A stretch of 64,000 nucleotides of DNA. It comes from Platynereis dumerilii. Lineage: Eukaryota > Annelida > Polychaeta > Phyllodocida > Nereididae. The notes below the pieces were generated by a model. The model was given only the letters and a program-made list of their open reading frames with translations. It had not been told where the DNA came from and ran no database searches. The stretch spans positions 834,501-898,500 of the forward strand of contig JAPTHN010000009.1 in assembly GCA_026936325.1 (NCBI GenBank). The letters run 5' to 3'. The position numbers were made by a program, and so were the translations under genes. The stretch's first letter is position 1. Each line of letters begins with the position of its first letter. This document shows, piece by piece, positions 22,545 through 33,499 of the stretch.

Positions 22545-24340
22545 CACGATGTACATCAAGTTATCATCCTCCTTGGAAACTTTCATTATACCAATATTGT
22601 GAAGATGATTGAATGAAAATCTTTCTCATGAATTAAAAACCTTCCAAACACTTAATTTTGACCCTGGTAAGCTTGTAATACAGGCCTGCTAATTATTCTA
22701 TCAAATGATTCTAGGAAAACAAATTCTATATAATACTCTAATAGAAACAGCCGGCTAAGTGAGTTTAAGCGGTGCAACAAGATTTATACGTAAATGGTGT
22801 TGCCTTGAAATTTTTGCAGCACTTACCATTGTCATAGAACTAAGTACTGTGCTGTTTTCCATTTTCAGTTCAGATAAATATAAACACACAAAAGATAAAT
22901 TCATCTCTTTAACAGATAGATAGGCAGACAGATAGGCATATAGATGGCAGAATTGGCAGATAGATAGGCAGATAGCTGAGATAGAGCTCTTGGCTCCTAG
23001 ACTGATGGTATAAAAATAACATTGTCACCCTGTTGTACAGCAACGCCAAGATGTGATGTTAGTTTGCAATGGTGAAAAAATCACAGAAGGCGAGCCCACC
23101 ACAAAGTACCAATACGTATTTGGGGGGAGGTGGCCCAGCACAACTTAGGCCATGACAGGATACATGTATCCCGCTCCTTTCCCTTATTCGCAATATCAGC
23201 AACCCCCCCCCCCCCAGCAATTTTACCCCCGAGCTCCCTCGGCTTCCCTTCTCATTCCCCCTGGCCTACTTACCTTATTTGCCCCCGCTTTCCCGTTCTA
23301 GGGATTTTTCCTGAAACGACTATAACCATTTCAGGGAGGGTCCCTTAAGAGGTACTAAGTTAAGGGAATCCTTAGTTTAGTAGCCTACCTCTTAAGGGAC
23401 CCTCCTGAAATGTTTAGTCCTTTCGGGAAAAATCCCTAGTTGCTCCCTTTTCTTAATCCCGCAATATCACCAAGTTCCCCCTGCTACCCCCCCCCCCCGG
23501 CCCCAGTCTTACCCCACATAACCTTCTCCTTTCCCCAAATCTCCCCGCCTTTCCCCCTCAATACCCCTATGAACATTTTCTAATGTAGGTGTTACTCCAT
23601 CGGTGGTGGGGGGGGGGGGTGTATCCTGTCATAAGGCCTGACTTAGCCACCTCTCTTTTTAGAAAGATTATCAAACAGTTGCAGTTCTGTATGGAAATAG
23701 AAGAATAAGAATATAGAACCTTGGGGCTTCTGATTAAATTGTGTTTGAGCCACGTATCATGTTTAAAAAAATTGACACACTGATATTGAGAAGTTGGTCT
23801 AGAAGCCCCTGTGGTGTTGCCAGCCACGCATCAATGTCCGATATCCAGGCAAATGTAGAGATGGCACGTGCAATTTTAAAACAGAGCTTCTATAGGACCG
23901 CCATAGAACAGGTCTAATGTTTTCATTCACTTGCGTCTGTCTGTCTGCCCATCCATTTGTCTGTCAGCACAATTGCAGAAAAAAGTGTCGAAAAGGATTC
24001 AATTGAAACTTAAGGATATGATATTTAGGGGTCTACACGGTCCGATAAATACCGGCCGTACCGGTTCAGTCAGGTCGTTACCCGAACCGGTTTTCAAAGC
24101 AGCACTTTTGGTTCGCTTCAATTATGCCATATTCAGCTAAAGAGGCCATTTTATTGCCAAGATTTGACAGAAAATATCCATAAAATCTTGAACTGAACTC
24201 GACAACATCGTCATCTTGACGTCCACTCCAGTGCGAGGTAAACTTTCTGGGCCAAAAAACCGGTTTTCGGGAATCCAATTTCTCTAAAATGCGGATCGGC
24301 CCGAATTTTCGGACCAACAGTACAAATCATGTATTGATCA
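22545..24340 (+). repeat. Segmental duplicate, copy 1
   Basis: Matches 25765-27135 in the same order and orientation, with substitutions and indels throughout. Shared blocks: GAAGATGATTGAATGAA (22600/25790), ACAGCCGGCTAAGTGAG (22748/25937), CATGACAGGATACAT (23152/26165), TCTAGAAGCCCCTGTGGTGT (23799/26679) and GAACCGGTTTTCAAAGCAGC (24075). It contains a foldback insertion that copy 2 lacks. No gene. Confidence 0.85.
23298..23439. mobile_element. 142-bp foldback MITE, absent from the sister duplicate
   Basis: CTAGGGATTTTTCC at the left is exactly mirrored by GGAAAAATCCCTAG at the right, and the arms pair over about 60 bp (TCAGGGAGGGTCCCTTAAGA against TCTTAAGGGACCCTCCTGA). The orthologous spot in copy 2, near 26293-26303, reads straight through CTTTCCCCCACTTGCTCCC. 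The insertion therefore followed the segmental duplication, or was cleanly absent from one parent. Confidence 0.85.
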
Positions 24341-24654
24341 AGTGTATCAATGATAGCTACCATATTGAATGCTGGCAACGATATAAACCCCTATATGATA
24401 TGGTATTTCCATTGTTCATTTCCATAGTGCTACCATCTGCCATCACTCACGAGTCAGACATTGAAGCAGTGCAGTCTTCTTCGGTCCAGATTGCCTCCTC
24501 AATATGTCCTCTCAGTTCAGTGAATTCAAAATCACCTGCTGCAATCATTAGGCCACCGAGAAATATCTGGTATCTTATACAGGCTTTTTCAAACTTTCCT
24601 ATCTTTATCAAACTATGAGTGGCATCTTTGTTGATAAATTTTTGGAAAGAAATG

Positions 24655-24905
24655 ACAGAAGGAACTTCCTTCCTTGCTTTCTTTCTGCCTTTCTTTTGCC
24701 ATTTCTTCCTCTTTCCTTCTTCCCTTTGTCCTTCCTTCCTTCCCTTCTTTGCTTTCTTTCTTTTTTCACTTCCATTCTTCTGATTCCCCTCCTTTCATCT
24801 TCCCTTCCTTACTTGCTAGTTCTCATTCTTTCTTTCCTTTCTTTCCTTTCTTTCCTCTCTTTTCCCCTACCTATTTTCCTTCATTTTCATCCTATCTTTC
24901 CTTCT
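24655..24905. repeat. Polypyrimidine (CTTTC/CTTCC)n tract
   Basis: Second copy of the tract at 13050-13360. The 109- and 107-codon open frames on the + strand are low-complexity translations, not genes. Confidence 0.85.
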
Positions 24906-25130
24906 TTCAACGCCGCCTGGTTACCACAAGAAGGTTGAAATATAAATAGCTAAATGGCAGCATCTCGTTTGTCCTACTTATTATAATCACTAGCATAGTA
25001 CCCGTGAGAATGCAGTGGCCCCTCCCTGGCTCCCTCCCTCCATTGGAGTCCAGGGAAAACAGAACAACAATCAGTACTACATGAGAGAAGATTGATAGTC
25101 GTGCATTAATGACAAAGAAATTCACTGATA

Positions 25131-25356
25131 GTACGCATAATATGAACAGTTAGAGGCACTTATGGTTGTTGTAAGGTGTGAAAGAAAGTTGCTTGCAAAT
25201 TTGTAGTTGTGGGCATTGAGTAGTTTGGGAGGAGTAGCGTATAGTACGCATAATATGAACAGTTAGAGGCACTTATGGTTGTTGTAAGGTGTGAAAGAAA
25301 GTTGCTTGCAAATTTGTAGTTGTGGGCATTGAGTAGTTTGGGAGGAGTAGCGTAAA
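25131..25356 (+). repeat. 113-bp tandem duplication
   Basis: GTACGCATAATATGAACAGT starts at 25131 and again at 25244. The two 113-bp units are virtually identical, so the duplication is recent. Non-coding. Confidence 0.95.
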
Positions 25357-25520
25357 GCATCCATGAATTAAGGGTATGATAACAAACATGGCCTTGACAC
25401 TTTGCTTTGGCTCAGAACTAACTTGACATCTATCGGCCTATTCAAATATTTGCCTGATTATATACACTTTTTTGGCCTCACAAATGTGTTTTACTTAAGC
25501 CTATTTATGTACTATGACCC

Positions 25521-25736
25521 CAGTGGCGTAATTAGGCAGTCTTGAGCTGCCGGGGGGGAACCTGGGGGGCACGAGATTCTCTTGGGGGGGTACGCGATTC
25601 TCTGGGGGTCGGGGGGGGTACCCTCAATACTAGCTGTACATTTTAGCTAAAATTGGTCCTATGGGGGCACCTGGGGGGTGCAGGTCCAATATGGGGGGTA
25701 CGTGCCAACCCGTGCCCCCCCATAGGGACGCCACTG
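25521..25736. mobile_element. hAT-like MITE, inverted relative of 20703-20898
   Basis: CAGTGGCGTAATTAGGC at the left and GGGACGCCACTG at the right. The flanks TATGACCC and TATGGCCT are 6/8 identical. The interior shares GAATCGCGT..CCCC tracts and the TTTAGCTAAAATTGG region in inverse order. Confidence 0.65.
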
Positions 25737-25764
25737 TATGGCCTATGGGATCAATCATCAATGG

Positions 25765-27135
25765 ACACTTTCATTATATGAATATTATGAAGATGATTGA
25801 ATGAACATCTTTCTTATGAATTGAAAACCTTCGAAACACTTAATTTTGACCTTGGTAAGCTTGTCATATAGGCCCGCTAAATTGTTCTATCAAGTGATTC
25901 TTCTAAAGCAAATTCTATAGGCCTACTCTAATAGAAACAGCCGGCTAAGTGAGTTTTAGCGATGCAGCAAGCTAATTTATATAATGTAAATGGTACTGCC
26001 TTGAAATTTGCGCAGCACCTACCATTGTCATAGAACTAGGCTAAGTATACTGTGCTATTTTCAGTTTGAATATAAACACAATGTATTTCTTTAAATTGGG
26101 TAAATAGGCAGATAGATATATATTATATAGATAGATATAGATAGAGAGTTAGACAACTTAAGGCCATGACAGGATACATCCCGCTCCTTTTTCTTAATCG
26201 CAATATCAGCAACCCCCCCCCCATTTTACCCTCGAGTTCTCCCTGCTTCCCCTCTCTTTCCCCCTACTTACCTTATTTGTCCCCCCCCTTTCCCCCACTT
26301 GCTCCCTTTTCTTATTCCTGCAATATCAGTAACCCCATTTTACCACCAAGCCAAGTTCCCCCTGCTACCCCCCTCTTCCCCCATCTTACCCCACATAACC
26401 TCCTCCTTTCCCCAAATTTCCCCATCTTTCCCCCTCACTACCCCTATGAACATTTTCTAATGTTGACGTTACCCCATAGGGTGGAGGGGGGTGTATCCTG
26501 TCATAAGGCCTATGTTAGCCACCTCTCTTTTATAGAATGATTATCAAACAGTAGTATTTCTGAATGGAAATAGAAGAAAAAGAATATATAGTACCGTGGG
26601 GCTTCTGATTAAAATGTGTGTGTGCATGCCACGTGTCATGTTTAAAAAAAACTGACATACTGATGTTGAGAATTTGGTCTAGAAGCCCCTGTGGTGTTGC
26701 TTCCAGGCAAAGAGAGAGATGGCACGTGCACAATTTTAAAACAGAGCCTCAATAGGACCGCCGTTGAACAGGTCTAATGTTTTCATTCGCATTTGTCTGT
26801 CCGTCCGCCCGTCCATCCATCCATTCGTCAGATTCGTCTGTCAGCACAATTATGGAAAAAGTGTCGAAAAGGATTAAACTGAAACTCGAGGATATGATAT
26901 ATCGGACCCCGATTGGGGCTTTACGTCCCGTATTTATGCACTTGGTAGGTTAATTAGGACAGTGGGAGGACACGGCAATGAGACGCTACACCGGTCCGTA
27001 TTATACGGACCGTAACAGTTCAGTCGATCTGTTCCCGAACCAGTTTTCAAAGCAGCACTTTCGGCTCGCTCCAGGGCGAGGTAAACTTTCCGGGCCAAAA
27101 ATTTGGTTTTCGGGAATCCTACTTCTCCAAAAATC
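25765..27135 (+). repeat. Segmental duplicate, copy 2
   Basis: Sister of 22545-24340. It lacks the 142-bp foldback element but carries a SINE fragment (26920-26985, ATTTATGCACTTGGTAGGTT) that interrupts the homology with 24020-24060. Non-coding. Confidence 0.85.
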
Positions 27136-28230
27136 CAGGGTTTCTTTAAAGAGCCAGACACAATTTTGTAAGATCGGGGCAAACTTGGTATTTTAATAAA
27201 ACTAAGTTGAATGTCTGACTTCAGGCTCCAATGAAAAGAATAGGCACCATATCAAAATGCTAAAGATTTCAAATTGGCAACAGAAATTCCACCAAGATTG
27301 CACCACAAAAAAGGGTCACATTGGCGTAAGTGTCCAAGCTTATGGCACAGCTGTATTAAAAAAGATGTGACAAACAAAATATGAAAAAACACCACATGCT
27401 TCCGAAAACCTACAAAATGCAGTAAAAATGCTTGAAGAGGTCAGGGGTACCAGCTTCATTATTTGTAAACCCCAGACATCGGACTTTGGAAAATTTGATC
27501 AGGGCAAATTTGCATTGGTTATTACTTTGGTTTTTGAGCGGTCTCATTCAAAGTGGCCCAGCTGATCCTGCAATTTCATGATGCTTCTCAATGAAATTTA
27601 GAGACCTTAAGACTTTATATTCGAAATTTTGGATATCGGTGCAAGTTTCCATCGCCATACCTAAAGTAAAAGTTAGTTAGTTTTTAAATTGGATTACAGT
27701 CTGTAAATTTTATATGCAAAAATTCATTAAATGAATATGTACCTGTAGACAATTTCCACCCACTACAATGCATTGCACACTGAAATTAAGCAGTCTGCTG
27801 GAACTGTCCATGTAAACAACCACAAGCAGAATATGCAAATGAGAAAGATTTGGCAGAATAAACTCGTTACATAATTGTTTTCTTTCATACTGTGGGAATC
27901 TTTAATTGTTATAAACTGATAACAATAACATTGGATAACAAAATGGATGTTTATACTTATAATTTATCAGCGCCTGCGCAAGTTGTACAGTGGACATTGG
28001 GAGAATCAAAACAAAGTGGCATAGCAAGTTTGGATAATTAATCACACAAGGTGTTTGTGGACATAAACAAAAAGGCATGTTTATGAGAAGTTACATAACC
28101 AATCAGTTAAAATTTTTTGGAGAATCCAAACAATCCAATTCAAGGAGTCCCTCTGACACTTCGTGTCATCGGCAAAATAGGGACTCATGGAGTCTGGAAA
28201 TTAAGGCTTATTTTACCTACCCAGGACAAA
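27136..28230. other. No gene recognised
   Basis: Unique-looking AT-rich sequence upstream of the GPCR. The untranslated first exon and promoter of that gene may lie here or further left, but nothing marks them. Confidence 0.4.
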
Positions 28231-28407
28231 ACTTGAGTTGGCAAAGACATACATCACAAGGGTATCCCCTTGACAGCCAATCAGAACTCAACAAATGAGA
28301 ATATCCCCTGACCTGTGGCCAGGATAGGTTAGGGATATTCCCATTTCTAGAGTTCTGATTGGCTGTCAAGGGAACCCCTTGTTATGTACGTCTTTGCTCA
28401 CTCAAGC
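28231..28407. mobile_element. Foldback element upstream of the GPCR
   Basis: The arms ACTTGAGTTGGCAAAGAC...GGGTATCCCCTTGACAGCC and GGCTGTCAAGGGAACCCC...CTCACTCAAGCT pair over about 75 bp around a 20-bp centre. Each arm contains AGCCAATCAGAACTC or its mirror. It starts about 600 bp 5' of the coding start. Non-coding; its effect on expression is unknown. Confidence 0.75.
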
Positions 28408-28842
28408 TTGTGTCTTTGCTTTCCAATAGAGGGTGCTTGACATGCACCCCTTGAATATTTCATTAAGAGTAAGGATGACATATAATAATTGTATAATATT
28501 ATGTGACCATTGCCTGTGCGCACACCCAGGATTTTGGAAGGGGATTTGGGGCATGTGGAGTTTCATAAACTCCTGTTTGATTTTAGGAGACAAATCCCGC
28601 TTGTTGGTGACAGGCAAACAAATGGATTATGTATCTGACTATTACTCTAATGATCAAATTTGTTGGGAACTGAGCATTGATATCATAAATACTATTTAGT
28701 TAACCATCTGCCGATAATTTTAGTTCCCTGCATGGATTCGGAGTGTTTTTCTTTTTCATATCTATCTATCTATCTATATTTCATTAGAATATGCCTTTAT
28801 CTTTCAGTATCAAGGCACTTGGGAATGCTTCAACTAGAAAGG

Positions 28843-29985
28843 ATGAATAGCACAAATAAAGCAGATGAGTTGTCTGGACTCTTCTCCACAATAGACACCA
28901 ATGAATTTAATGAATTTAGTGTCACCCCGAGGATCGACGGATACAATGTTACAGGACTTTCATCCAACGAAAGAATTGAACAATTCCTCCTTAAAAATGT
29001 ATCTTTGAAACACCTCAGTTTGGATAATTTCAGAACAATTTATTTTGTCATTTTTGGCGTGTTGACTCTTGCTGCGAACCTGCTTACTATTGTTGCAATT
29101 GAACGCTACAAATCTCTGAATTCAACTGTATCTGTGTACATCACCAGTCTCTGCTTAGCAGATTTGATAGGATTTCCTCATTTACTTCTTGCACAGTTTC
29201 TTCATTACATCAAGGATGACTATGTATTCAAAGTGATGTTCACCGTAACCCATTCTCTGCATGCCATGTCATTGGGACTATCACTCCTTTCTCATTTAGT
29301 CATTGCATTCGACAGATATGCGGCTGTCATAACCCCATTGCAATACCGTTCTCTTGATTTTGCCGCTCGTAAATTACGAGCTGTCAAACGAGTTCTTGCG
29401 ACGTGGTTGTATATGTCTGTGATGGTCATTCCAGTATTTTCCTATTATATAACCGAGAAGGACCCTGTGTTCCTGCGTAATCAGGCTCGTCCGGTTTTAT
29501 TTCTGCCTTCATGGGTCGGTGCAATCTGCATTGCTCAAATTGCAACTGCCTTGAGTACTACACTATTCTTCTACAGCCGTGTTGTACATCAGCTGCGAAA
29601 GAAAAACGTAATTCACGATTCGCTGTCCCCTACGATCACCCAAAAGATACGCGCCACAACCAAGATGATGACTGTTGTCCTCGCAACCATGGTAACCTGC
29701 TGGTTGCCATGGAACATCTGGTCAATGCTTAGCAACAAGGACACCTTTATGGAATCTCTTGGAGACAGGCTGATACACGAGTTCACTCTGTTACTTCTTT
29801 TCACGAACAGTTTTGTGAATCCTTTTATTTATGCGAAAATGAGTGCCGATTTCCGAAAAGCATACAAAAAACTTCTTCGCTGTGATATTCATTCGTCGGG
29901 AAGCTCAAATCAAGTTGCACCTCTCAACACAAACAATGCAGCAAATGGAAATGGGGTGCAACAAATATTTCGTGTCAGTAATTAG
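28843..29985 (+). CDS. Orphan rhodopsin-class (class A) GPCR, complete in one exon
   Basis: Seven-helix receptor of 380 residues from Met at 28843 (MNSTNKADE). Met at 28825 is the alternative start. The frame is open back to 28732, but a CTTTATCTTTCAG acceptor ends at 28807 behind a pyrimidine-rich ATCT repeat. The exon therefore probably begins at 28808 and the earlier codons are intron. In 417-residue frame numbering: glycosylation sites NST, NVT and NVS in the N-terminus; TM1 about 103-123 (Asn116); TM2 with SLCLADL (Asp144); DRY 194-196 at the end of TM3; CWLP 323-326 in TM6; NPFIY 363-367 in TM7; helix 8 and a possible palmitoylated Cys384. The usual TM3/second-loop disulfide cysteines are both absent. 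It presumably signals through G proteins. The ligand is unknown, and I cannot place it in a subfamily. Confidence 0.93.
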   Translation: MNSTNKADELSGLFSTIDTNEFNEFSVTPRIDGYNVTGLSSNERIEQFLLKNVSLKHLSLDNFRTIYFVIFGVLTLAANLLTIVAIERYKSLNSTVSVYITSLCLADLIGFPHLLLAQFLHYIKDDYVFKVMFTVTHSLHAMSLGLSLLSHLVIAFDRYAAVITPLQYRSLDFAARKLRAVKRVLATWLYMSVMVIPVFSYYITEKDPVFLRNQARPVLFLPSWVGAICIAQIATALSTTLFFYSRVVHQLRKKNVIHDSLSPTITQKIRATTKMMTVVLATMVTCWLPWNIWSMLSNKDTFMESLGDRLIHEFTLLLLFTNSFVNPFIYAKMSADFRKAYKKLLRCDIHSSGSSNQVAPLNTNNAANGNGVQQIFRVSN

Positions 29986-30121
29986 TTCACAAATCTATTT
30001 ATTTGGTTTACGCTGACAAAATGAAGTCGAGGTAGCAAGCAGAATAATAGGCCAACATCCCACGCAGTTCTTTTGAATCCAAATTGAGCATCCAGTTGTA
30101 TTTAAGCTACAATACCCTGTC

Positions 30122-30498
30122 TAAAAGTGGACTGCTGTTACATTGCCACTTCTTTTTCCAGCCTTGGCAGATCAGAACATACACTGTCATGTGTTGCCAC
30201 CTAGTGACTATTGTGCTATTCCGTGAGGGTCTGCGAGCGGACCACATCATTTCAGCTTGAGGAACTCACACAATTTTGTCTGGAAGAAACCAGGGCTGTT
30301 TTTGAGTGTGCTGATGGCCTTGTCTACTTCCTTAGAGAATGTGATTGCCGAGTCTGACTTTGGTATACATCAATGTTGAAAAGAAATTTTGTGAATGTGC
30401 AATGAAATTGGAACTATTTCTTGGGACAGCAATGCTGTAGCGTACAAAATCGACTTTTGAGCCAGGTGGCAGCAGCATGCAGTTCTCATTTTTACTGT
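30122..30498 (+). repeat. Dispersed repeat, copy 2 (partner at 10437-10798)
   Basis: Close copy of 10437-10798, starting about 135 bp after the GPCR stop, so it may lie in that gene's 3' UTR. It carries a few extra bases near 30150 and point changes elsewhere. Confidence 0.75.
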
Positions 30499-30823
30499 AC
30501 AATCCCCCAATCATGATTCCATAACAGGTTCAAAGATACAGTGATCAGCAGTCTACCATGAGTGTTTTCAGACATTGGATTAATCAATGTAATCGGATCA
30601 TACCTAACTTATTATTGAGCCCGGGTGACTATATATCGTGGAACGCATAGCCCACAACATAATGCTACTATTATATATATGTAATAAATTAATTACATAA
30701 TATAATTAGCATGCAAATATACATATTATATTGAAAATTTCATCTTCATATCCCCCCATCCACACCCCTGCATCTGTGCCTGCTAATTACTTTCCAAAAA
30801 CAGTTATAAAATTGGATAACAGT

Positions 30824-32115
30824 TAGGGGAGAGGCAGGTCAGTTGAGACTTCTTTCAGAAAAGATAGCGTCGAAGCTAACCGGACGACAACATTGGAATG
30901 ACAAATAGCCATGTGCATGGGGAAATACATTGGAGAAACTTGACTTTCTCTGGAGTTTTTACCCCAGATGGCGTCAAACGAGGTAATGTCAAACGTAGCA
31001 ACTAACCCACCTGGTAAGTTAGTTGATACCCCCAGGCATGTTGGTTGATACACCAAACCCTGATGGACAATGAAAAGAAAACGTCACATGCTTCCGCCTT
31101 GGTAGGACACCATAAAACCATGGATACGCCTTCACCCAACCTACTTTCTGTTCTCATGGATGCACATGTCCTTCCATTGTGAGTCGGATCTGATGGGGGA
31201 CCTGTTAGGTGGAAGAGATCTCATGACAAGTTCGATCTAAAGCAGACTCAGACTCAGACTTGTTTATTTTTTGCTCATACAATAAACATAACATATATAT
31301 ATTACCAGTACACAAAATAAGAAAAAGAGCAAAGGGAAACCTCGATGGCAAAAAAATTGCCGATGCTGAGAATCCCCAATGTTGAGAAAGGTATCCAGGC
31401 ACAGCAGATGGCGCGTACTTATCAATTCAATATGACAGGTAAGAAAGAGACAAAAAAAGGCAGAATTGTAGATCAAGTATAGAAACTAAAACACAGTTTT
31501 AGAGCTGACGGGCTGAGACAAGAGGGTCTGCAGCAGTAAAAAAGAAACCATCTTGTAATAAATTAATTTATTTTACATATATAACAATTTGAAGAATTAA
31601 ACAATTTGGATCATGATTATCTAATAATTTAATTTTGGTGTAGTTTTTGTATCCATTAAAACTATGTGTAAAAATCTTAGTCTTGAAATTTTCTTGCATT
31701 TCATTATAGCCTAACCAATCTCCTGTATCAATAAACCCATCCACTCAATTATTTCAGAAAACATCTGAGTTCTTTACCACACGTTAAACTAGGTCATCTT
31801 TGGTGACTTATAAACAACCATTTTCACATGTACATATACCTTATCCATATTCTTTGTTATGAATCATCCTTCTCTTATAGTGAGAAAAAAAAACAAACAT
31901 GTACGTTGTCAGCAAAAATTTACTCAGAAAAGTGATTTTATAATTTTTACTTTTTCTCCTAAATCTTTATTCTGATTCCACATTGACCTAGATGAGAAGA
32001 TGTTTTTTATTCCGCTACTTACAAATGACAACACTTTCTCAATTGATCATTTCTAAGACCAGGAGGTGGGGGGTATCAACTAACCTTGCTTATCAACTAA
32101 CCTGCCTCTCCCCTA
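30824..32115. mobile_element. TIR element with GTTAGTTGATA words (TAGGGGAGA group)
   Basis: The left end TAGGGGAGAGGCAGGTCAGT and the right end (minus strand) TAGGGGAGAGGCAGGTTAGT are inverted, and TA bounds both sides. Words such as GGTAAGTTAGTTGATAC, GTTGGTTGATAC and AGTTGATAAGC recur at 31010-31060 and near the right end. It is 1.29 kb with no transposase. A LINE tail is nested at 31245-31480. Confidence 0.8.
31245..31480 (-). mobile_element. LINE 3' end with (TCTGAG)n tail, minus strand
   Basis: On the minus strand the sequence ends GCAAAAAATAAACAAGTCTGAGTCTGAGTCTG, a poly(A)-signal-like AATAAA followed by a short tandem tail, as in CR1-like LINEs. No ORF2 remains. The exact 5' limit is uncertain. 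Confidence 0.5.
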
Positions 32116-32387
32116 CTTTTCTTCTCGTGTTACTTTTTAGTTGCTTTTTACAAGTTATTGTCTTTCTTTATAAATGATACGTTATCGGAAGGGATCGAAA
32201 TGGGTCATCATTGTCGCAAGTTGTCTTGTCATTTTGATTTATATATCTTTTACTTTCACAGCAGAATTCTCAAAAAAAATATTTTTGAAAAAAAAAAAGT
32301 GTTGTGTATTTTAATTTTATCAAACTGATTTACAAAATAGCAGCACTGCAGCTTGAATTCACAATGGTGCATCCAGTTCAATAAAAG

Positions 32388-32790
32388 TAGGGGAGAGGGG
32401 GGCTGGTTTGCACAGGGGCAGGTTAGTTTGCACACCTTATTTGTGGGAAGCTGAAGTGTAGTACAGAAATGTGTTGTTGCCACATTTTGTGTTCATGATA
32501 AGGCCCATCCGGAGAATTGAGTATTTTGGGTGTCGGCTTACTCATGTTGGCTCTGGAGCACTTTCACAAGACCCCAAAAGCCGTTTTTCGATAAAACGGA
32601 AAAAGGTGTGCATCAATAACTGATTGCCTCACCTAGTTCATTAATTATTGATAAGCTTTGTAAATACGTTGACTTTCAGAATGCCATATGTCACCTGGAT
32701 AATTTTCTTATTTTTCCTTGAAATAATAAATCATCAGGAAATGACAGGCTGAGGCAAGTTAACAAGGGCATAGGGCCAGGTTGGCACACT
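32388..32790. mobile_element. Left end of a TAGGGGAGA element with GGTTTGCACA words
   Basis: TAGGGGAGAGGGGGGCTGGT is followed by GCACAGGGGCAGGTTAGTTTGCACACC, then GGCCAGGTTGGCACAC at 32772. No matching right end follows. GTGCCAACCTGCC words at 35770-35840 could be a displaced piece of the same element, with LINE and minisatellite sequence in between. Confidence 0.5.
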
Positions 32791-33135
32791 CTGTTTAAAT
32801 AGTGAATGTAACTTAAGTCAAACAAATAAGTTATTGAATAATTTAATTTAATGCTATTGTAAGTTGTAATAATACTGAACCTTTTCTGAGTATAGCATGC
32901 TGTAGTGGTGTTTTGAGATTTGGTGGCTTAACCTAAAGACAACTAGAATTTGTGTCGCAAGCGGAACACATGCTTATGTTGTTTTGCTTTGATGTGTTGA
33001 TTCTTGGGAAAATGGTGTCGAATTTGGGGCCTAGATTTCCATACATGATCGGAGAAATATAACAGACGATAAACTTAGCAGTGGTATGACCAGGGGGGGC
33101 AGTGCCCGTTCCCCCCGAACTTCAGATACTGATGG

Positions 33136-33396
33136 TTGCAAAAAGTGGAAAAATGGAATAAACAACTTAATGAAGTAAAGAAGAAAGTACAAGCGGCTTA
33201 CAACACAATTATGGCTATAGCAGGAAGCCCAGACCTTAAAGGTATTAAGATGAGAATGGTGTGGCAGGTGGTAAAGGCCTGCATAATACCAATTGCCACA
33301 TATGCATGGGAAGCAGTAACCACTACGAAGAAGGAACGCGAAAACCTAAAAAGGACCATTGACAGCGTCATAAAAAGAGTAATCTGCACACCCTGA
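33136..33396 (+). mobile_element. LINE reverse transcriptase C-terminal fragment
   Basis: The 86-codon frame has MVWQVVKACIIPIATYAWEA, TTTKKERENLKR and a TIDSVIKRVI stretch. This is the thumb-side pattern of non-LTR reverse transcriptases (K..CI.P...Y..E.W...K.E...L......LRR.L). Upstream fingers and palm are missing and the frame closes at 33394-33396. It is a 5'- and 3'-truncated relic; the clade is uncertain. Confidence 0.65.
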
Positions 33397-33499
33397 TTCT
33401 TTTCGAGTTTCGGAGCGGCTACGTGATCGTGTGGAAACATTAGACTTTTTGGGGTCGGTGCTCATATTGAGATCTAGTGATGATGAGGTGAGAAATGAT

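Noticed and set aside
24988-25010. ACTAGCATAGTACCCGT, a possible reversed Helitron end
   Set aside because: The terminal CTAG and GGGTAC are there, but the complementary half of the hairpin is missing.
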